From positions 1 through 64,000 of the IMG/VR virus record IMGVR_UViG_3300010885_020282: a stretch of 64,000 nt of DNA, one strand, 5' to 3'. The position numbers were made by a program, and so were the translations under genes. Shown one piece after another: positions 35,701 through 44,700 of the stretch (position 1 is the stretch's first letter; each line of letters opens with the position of its first letter). The DNA comes from a virus. Below the pieces are notes generated by a model, which had not been told where the DNA came from, did no database searches, and saw nothing but the letters and a program-made list of their open reading frames with translations.

Positions 35701-38700
35701 TAACTCTCGTGACCTTGGAGATATAATTCCATACGGCACAAATATTATTCAAAATTCATCTCCATTGTTGTTGGCTGGTGTATTTTTGCGTAGACAACAA
35801 TATGAGTTGTTTAACTCTTTGAACTTTAACAGTCAAGAATATACCAAATACAAAGCATTGCTCTTGGACTTGGCAGCACGGGGTAATTTTATTAACTCGA
35901 CACCTACACAAGTACTAGACACTATCACCCAGGAAATAGCACTCACACGTAACGAATCATTCCCATTCTTCTGGACTGATATGTTGCCCGCAGGCGAAAC
36001 CTACACAGATCTAAGTTATACAGTTACTCCAATTACAACAGGAACATTTGATACCACCGCAGTTTATGATCTAACATCATCAAACTATCAAGCAGTACTG
36101 GTATACTTAAACGGAAATATTTTAACTCTAAATCGCGACTACACAGTGCCAGTTGACACAGCAACAGTGTTTGTGTCAGTTCCGTTAGCAGTAGGCGATG
36201 TAGTTACTATTCGTGAATATGCTACCACTTACGGAAGTTTTGTTCCTAATACTCCCACCAAAATGGGATTGTACCCAGCTTGGCAACCCAAGATGTATCT
36301 TGACGAAACATACCTTACTCCCACAATGGTTATTCAAGGCCACGATGGTAGTATCACAGTTGCATTTGATGATGTTCGAGATGCGGTGTTGTTAGAGTTT
36401 GAAACTCGAATATACAACAATCTCAAAATACACAGTCGTATACCTCTTACTGTAGCTGATGTTGTACCTGGCCAGTTCCGTGACACAAACTATACGCTGA
36501 CAGAAATCAACAATATTTTAACCCCGGACTTTTTGAGCTGGATTGGGTGGAACAAACTTGATTATGTGGCACAAGACTATGTGGCGGGTAACCCTTTTAC
36601 ATACAACTACAGTCAAAGCGGCAATAAATTAAACCAGCAACCACTACTGGGCGCCTGGCGCGGTATCTATAACTATTTTTATGATACCATGACACCAAAC
36701 ACAACCCCTTGGGAAATGTTGGGGTTCACTGAAGAGCCGGACTGGTGGCAAGACTATTATGGTCCAGCACCATATACATCTGGTAACTTGGTGTTGTGGC
36801 AAGACCTTGAAGCAGGGTTTATTGCAGATCCAAACAATCCACGATTTGCTCCCGAGTATGCAAGACCAGGATTGACACAGGTAATTCCTAGTGGGTCACA
36901 AGGAGAACTATTACCGCCTACTGAATCAGTTGTGGGCAACTATGATACCACAAGCTTCCGACGTAGTTGGGTGTTTGGTGACGACGGCCCTGTTGAAAGT
37001 ACCTGGAAGACTAGCAGTGCTTGGCCATTCTCTGTGATGCGGTTATTGGCATTGACCAAACCTGCAGAATTTTTCAGCTTGTTTGTTGATCGAGATCGTT
37101 ATGTGTATGATACAACACTAAATCAATATTTGTGGGATCAACGCTATCGTTTAACTCCAGAAAACATTGCCCCTCTTAACGGGTCAAAAGTAAGTCGTGC
37201 CAGTTACATGAACTGGATCATTGATTATAATAGACAGCGTGGTGTTGACAGTTCTGTTGATCTTGCGGTGCAACTAAATGCGCTGGATGTAAGGCTGTGT
37301 TGGCGCATGTCGGCATTCTCAGACAAGCGATACCTTAAAATTTACACTGAACGCAGTACATTGGGCGGCACCAACGCTAGCTTGTTGTTGCCAGACGAAA
37401 GTTATCAATTACTGTTATATCAAAATCCTCCATTTAACAAGATAACTTACAGTTCAGTTGTCGTGCAAGTAGTCGACGGAGGCTGGGCGGTGTACGGGTA
37501 TAATAATTCAGCCGCCTACTTTGAAATTTTAGCATCAAAACCCAATGGTCTTTCTGTTACAATTAGTGCAGGCGGAAGTGCTGAACGTGTTCCTGTAGAA
37601 TACACCAACACAATAGTACAGGTACCTTATGGGTATGTGTTTACAAACCGATCTGCTGTGTGCGACTTTTTGTACAGCTATGGCGAATTATTAACCCAAC
37701 GCGGCCTAGAGTTTGAAGGAATAGAAAACGGCTACATAATGAACTGGCAACAAATGGCCCAGGAATTTTTGTACTGGAGTAATCAAGGATGGCAAACTGG
37801 AACTAGTATCATCAACCTCAATCCAGGCGCCACAAGCATTAGTGTAACTCAACCAGGTGCTGTTGTGGAAAGTATTTTCCCACCACGACTGGATAGTGTT
37901 GTTCTCAATCAAAATCGAACTGCAATACCTCCAGCTGAGTTGGTGATTGATCGCTTGGAAAATACATTTAAAATTACCAGTGTCAACTCTAATACCATAA
38001 ACTTTTTAAATTTACGATTTACTGCATATGAACACTTGATGGTACTGGACAATCGTAGTATTTTTGCTGATTTACTTTATGATCCAATAACTGGTGCCCG
38101 CCAAAGTCGAGTGTTGGTAGCAGGATGGCTAAGTGGCGATTGGAACGGCACAGTTAATGCCCCGGGCTTTGTGCTCAATCAAGACAACATTCGAGAATGG
38201 GTACCAAACCGCAAGTACTCCAAGGGCGAGATCGTATTGTTTAAAGACCAGTATTGGTCTGCCAATAGCATTGTACAGCCATCTGCTACATTTGATTTCA
38301 ATGCATGGATCAAGAGCGATTACAATGAAATACAACAAGGGTTATTGCCCAATGCCGCTAATGTCAGCGACCAACTGGCACAATCATACAGCGTATACGA
38401 CGCTAATCTCGAAACCGAGATTGATTTATTCAGTTACGGATTGATTGGATTCCGGCCGCGCCAGTACATGCAGGCTCTAAATCTTGATGATGTAAGTCAA
38501 GTACAGTTGTACCAGCAATTCCTTGGCAGCAAAGGCACACGCCCAAGTTTAGAAATATTTTCATATGCAGACCTTGGCAAGGAAACAGCACAGTATAACA
38601 TCTATGAATACTGGGCAATACTTCGTAGCACCTACGGAGCAAATGCCAACAGAAGTTATTTTGACTTGTTATTAAATGCTTCTAAATTAATTAGTGATCC

Positions 38701-41700
38701 AGCACTGGTGCAAATTATCAATCCAGGCACCACAAGTCAAGCAGATCAGACAGTATTTGTTCAAGATATATTAAAGAGCAATTACAAGATTACATCTCCT
38801 AACATACTGCCTACTACTCTAGTAGTTCCAGATAATGCTCTGCCTACTGCAGGATATGTAGACTTGGAAGACGTAGACATTACAGTATTTGATTTAAGCA
38901 ACAATGCTACATTAAATTCTCAATTAGACAATATTGGTGTGGCTACTACTATCTGGGTAGCTCGTGTTAACACATACGATTGGGCAATATATCGTAGCGA
39001 AAAGGTGCCAGGTGCCATTGTATCAGTTGAAGACAATCTCAACAACAATAGCATAGTTACTTTTAATCAAGCTCACGGCTTGACTGCTGGAGACACTGTA
39101 ATCATTAAGTATTTTTCTGATGCCATCAATGGTGCTTATCAAGTATTAAGTGTTCCTTCTATCTACACTATAATTGTTGACTATGCATTTACCGGATTTC
39201 AAACCACTGAAGTTGGTAACGGTTTTGCATTTACACTTCAGCCATGTCGAGTACATCAACCATCGGACATAAAATTACTGCCATATGCAAATGAATTGCT
39301 TCCTGGATCACGTGCCTGGGTTGATGACAATTCGTTTGGTCGTTGGACAGTTTTAGAAAAAACTGATCCATTTGTTCAAGCTGAAACTTTAACTCCGTTC
39401 ACACCAGTCACTGGCAGTCGCTATGGTTCAAGCATTGCGCAAGGACTGTTAAACGTAAGTGCACTAGTCGGGGCACCGGGATACAATCCTGCTAATCAAG
39501 CAATTGTACCGGGTGCGGTGTATGTATATGTTAAAACAGACCAAGATGTATATGATCAAAATACTGTTTTGACATTGAATGCAACAAACGCATCCGGGTA
39601 TGGCAACTCAATGGACATTGGTAACAAGAGCTGGGCCATAGTAGGAGCAAGTGATAGTAACTACGGACAAGGATATGCCGCAACAATATATGTTGCACCG
39701 GGCACCAGTGTGTTTGAACAGCGACAGTTGCTAATATCGCCCACACGAAAATTTGACGGTGGCGAATTTGGATACTCGGTGACCATGAGTCTTGACGAGC
39801 ACTGGATATACGTTAGTTCTCCAGGGCATAATGAAGTGCATGCCTATGCTCGCACAGAAGTACAACAACAATTTGTTGACTACATCACAGACGGCGTAAC
39901 TGCAACGTACAATTGGAGTGATAGCATCCTTATTGATTACACCAAGCCAGGACAATTGTCTGTTAGATTAGAAGACCGCTTGTTATCGTACCCAGGTGAT
40001 TATCTAGTTAATTCAACTAATATTGTGTTAAATTCTGCTCCAGTTGCAGGACAACAATTATCCATCAATAGAAATTTCGTAGTACAACTAGATCAAAAAT
40101 TCATGACTGGAGTTGTGGCAACTGGCGGCAGTGGCAGTGGCGCAACATTTACAGTAAACAACGTTCGTGGAGTTTATACAGTAAATCTTGACAATGGCGG
40201 AACAGGGTATACTGCAGGCAACACATTAACAATACTAGGTACTGATGTCGAGACTCAGGACTCACCTGCCAGCAATCCTGCAAATAATATAACAATCACA
40301 GTTGACACAGTTGACGGCAGTGGAACAATTCTTAGTATTGTTGATCCAGTAAACGGCCAAGGCGTTAGGACTCAAGACCATTTTGACTTAACTGATTATC
40401 TTGCCACAGCAGTTGACATTTACTCGTTTACAGTAACAGTTAACGACGTGCTAATGCGCCCAGAGATAGATTATGATTTCAATAGTGACAGTAGTTTTAT
40501 TGATCCAATGATCCTGGTGTTTACCACACCTCCGCCACCTGGCGCAAGAATTATAGTCAATAGCTCAACTTATTTCAGTTATGTGGCCACACTGCCCACA
40601 GACGGACTAGGGTTGACCGTTGGTGATCGATTTGGACACTCTATCAGCTGTAACTCAACTGGTAGTCATGTCACGGTCGGAACCCCCAATATCAACAATG
40701 ATTCTGGACGTGCATTTGTGTTTGATCGCAATATCCAGCAATTTATAGTAAGTGATGCTACACAAACTGAATACTATACTGAACAAAGTCTCGAGACCCC
40801 GGGGTCAGTCATGGTGTCGTTAAACGGCACATACTTGTTGCCCACCGCACTTAATTTCAATAGTGGATTTGAGGTTGATGTTAGCAATCCATCTAACCAA
40901 TTTGTTAATATAACTGCCACATTGAATGTGGGGGATGTGATTGAAGTATCAACTAATCAATTTACACTGTTAGAAGTTGTTGACTCAGTTGATGCATCTA
41001 GCGAAGCTCAATTTGGATACAAAGTTGATCAGTGCATAAACGATTGTAGTTGGTATGTGTCAGCCCCGTTTGATTCGTCTATTTTGACAGGCGCTGGCCG
41101 AGTTGAGTTCTGGCAGAATCAGAGCCGTGTGTATGGTACTACAACTTCCACAGTTGCAAACCCAACATTGACAACAGGCGATTTTATTCGTATTGACAAC
41201 ATGTTTGTGGCTATAGATGGTACCACAGTGGCTGATTTTGTAGATAGTGTCAATTCAGCTAATATTCCCAATGTTGTTGCTTCCTTGACTTCTAATTTGA
41301 CGCTAGAAGCCGATGGAACATCCAAAGTATATGACATTGGTAACATTTATGCAGCCGCAGGCACCATAGACGAAACTATCGTATATGTTGATAATGTGTT
41401 ACAGACGTACAACACTGATTATGTGTACAACAATACCACACAGCAAATTACATTTACTAATGCACCATTTAATACTGCTGAAATTTTGATTGTGTCTGGC
41501 CGCATGACAATTAGTGTTAAAAATTATGATGCTAGTACACCAGGTAACAGACTGCAAGTGTTGCCCGGAACTGGCACATTGTTTGACGATGTGGGATTCA
41601 ACACTTACATACACGAACAAACCATTGTCAGCCCAGTGCCGCAAGTCGAAGCACACTTTGGCCAAGGATTGTTTATCAGTGATGATACCACAACATTGTT

Positions 41701-44700
41701 AGTGGGTGCACCCAATGGCAGCATGATTCGTGCTACTACATTTGACCTAGACCAAACAAGATTTGATTCAGACAGCACAAACTTTGCTGACCCAACTCCC
41801 AATAGTGGTGCTGTGTATTCGTTTGACTCTTTGCCATCAAATAATCCAACTGCATCTAACCCTCTACAGTTTGTGTTTGGACAACAATTTGTTAATAACA
41901 ATGTTCAATCCAAAGATCAGTTTGGGTATGCAGTTGACCTATCAACTGGATTGTTGTTGATTGGTTCTCCAGGTACTGATTTTAACAATGACAGCCAGAC
42001 TGATTTTGGCCAAGTGATACAATATCACAATCTTGAAAATCTTCCAGCCTGGCAAGTGATACGATTGCAACAGCCATTTGTTGATGTAAACTTGTTGGAT
42101 ACTGTGTTTATCTATGACAACACCACTAGTCAGCCACTTGAATACTTTGATTATTTTGATCCTTTGCAAGGCCGAATACTTGGTGCAGTAAGACAAAATA
42201 TCAATTATATTGGAGCAGTGGATCCTGCCGCATACAATACTGGCGCTTTGAACAACTATGGCGTGCGGTGGGCAGAGGAGTATGTGGGACAAATATGGTG
42301 GGATACCAACAACGTTCGATTCATTGACCCACACCAGTCACAACAAACCACACGTGGCCCTGAACCTGATATTGTTTATGCAAGCCGTCGATGGGGACAA
42401 GTGTTCCCCGGAAGCTCAGTTGATGTTTATCAATGGATTGTCAGCTCAGTACCGCCGATTGACTATACTGGCCCCGGAACTCCCAAAGATACCACTAGTT
42501 ATACGGTGTTAACATCACTGGACTCACAGGGATTTTTAACCACTCAGTATTATTTCTGGGCCTCAGGTCTAACCACAGTAGCTACATCGTCTAACAAGAC
42601 TTTGAGTATTACTTCACTGGCAAGATATATTGAAAATCCTCGCAGTAGTGGCATTCCTTACATTGCGCCTATAACCTCTAGCACAGTAGCAATCTACAAT
42701 GGTTTATCCTATATAAATTCGCTAGACTCGGTATTGCATATCGAGTACGACAAGCAAGCCACAGATGATGCTGTGCACGTTGAATATCAATTGATTGCAC
42801 AAGACCGTCCAGAATCGTTCTTAAATGCTACGTTATACAGAAAATTATTGGACAGTTTGTCAGGCGAAGACACTGCCGGCAATGCAGTTCCTGACCCGTT
42901 CTTGACACCTACAGAACAATACGGCATACAATTCCGTCCTCGTCAGAGCATGGTTATGAATCGTTTCTTGGCGTTGAAAAACTATATTACACAAACTAAT
43001 ACAGTGTTGGCGCAGTCCCCAATAGCCGAAACACGACAATTCAATTTGCTCAACAGCTCAGAACCTGAACCAAGTTCAGCATCAGGTGCATGGAACAAAC
43101 GTGTGGCCAATCAAGAAGAACTTAGCTATCAAGATTTGTTAGCAGTTCCACTGGGTTACAAATACCTTGTGGCAAGTGACAGTACACAAAATGGTCTTTG
43201 GACCATTTACGAAGTACAAGCTAGCATACTACCTGGTGTGCGTGACCTAGGTCTTGTACGGGTACAAAATTACGATACTCGACGTTATTGGAACTATATC
43301 AATTGGTACAGCCCTACATATAACCAGTACCAAAGAATTCTACTTGAAGTACCAAATAGATCTAGCCTAGACACACTTACAGTGCCAGTGGGTAGTGCTG
43401 TGCGTGTGACTGCTAATTCAATTAACAAGTGGGAAATTTATTTGTTAACAGCAACTGGTTGGATACGAGTTGGATTACAAGATGGCACGATTGAATTGTC
43501 ATCTGTGATTTGGGACTACACCGCTGGAAGATTTGGATTTGACAGCGAAGTGTTTGATGCACAATATTATGATCAAGCACCTATAATTGAGACTCGACAA
43601 ATCATCAAAGCCATTAACGAAGAATTGTTTATTGGAGATCTGTTAATCGAACGTAATCGATTGTTGGTGTTGATGTTCAATTACATTCTCAGCGAACAAT
43701 TGGCTCCTGTCTGGTTGACTAAAACTAGTTTGATTGATGTTGACCATACCATTCGTGAATTGCTGCCATACCCAATATACCGCGCAGACAATCAAGACTT
43801 TGTGCTCAATTATATCAATGAAGTCAAGCCATATCATGTGCAAATCCGTGAGTTTAATCTTAAATATCGCGGATCAGATCAGTACTTTGGTTCATTGACT
43901 GACTTTGATTTGCCTGCGTATTATGATAATGCAAGAGACATGTTTATTAGTCCAGTGTTGGATAACACAGGTACACTCAGCACCACAAGTAGCTTGCCCA
44001 GTAGTGATCCAATTTGGTATACTTTCCCTTGGAATCAGTGGTATCAAAACTATCTACTATCAATTCAATCAGTTGTAATCTATGCTCCTGGTTCAGGCTA
44101 TACAGAACCACCGATCGTTATAGTTACAGGTGATTGCATACAACCTGCAGTTATGACTGCACAAATTAACACTGCTGGTGAGGTTGTAGGCATTACCATA
44201 GTTGATCCAGGCCAAGGCTATAGTACCACTGCTGTAATCACACTAGATAGCAGTACTGGTACTGGTGCAGAAGTATATGCAGTCATGGGCAATAACATGA
44301 TTCGCAGTATCGCAACCACCATCAAGTATGATCGTTATCAATACAGCACCACAATACTGACATGGGAACCCAATGTCAGCTACAATGCCGGACAGCAAGT
44401 TCGCTATGCTGATCGAGTATGGTCAGCAAATGCCAACAATACAACATCAGTTGAATTTGATTCTTCACAATGGACGCTGGTTCCTGCAGGTGATCTAAGC
44501 GGTGTTGATCGTACCATGGGATACTATGTACCTACTGTAAACCAGCCGGGACTAGATCTTGGACTATTGATCAGTGGAGTTGACTACCCTGGAGTACAAG
44601 TGTCTGCGCCAGGATTTGATCAGAATGCTGGATTTGATGTTGGCAATTTTGACATGACTCCGTATGACAATATTTCAATCAGTGCTGAGGGATTTGTAAC

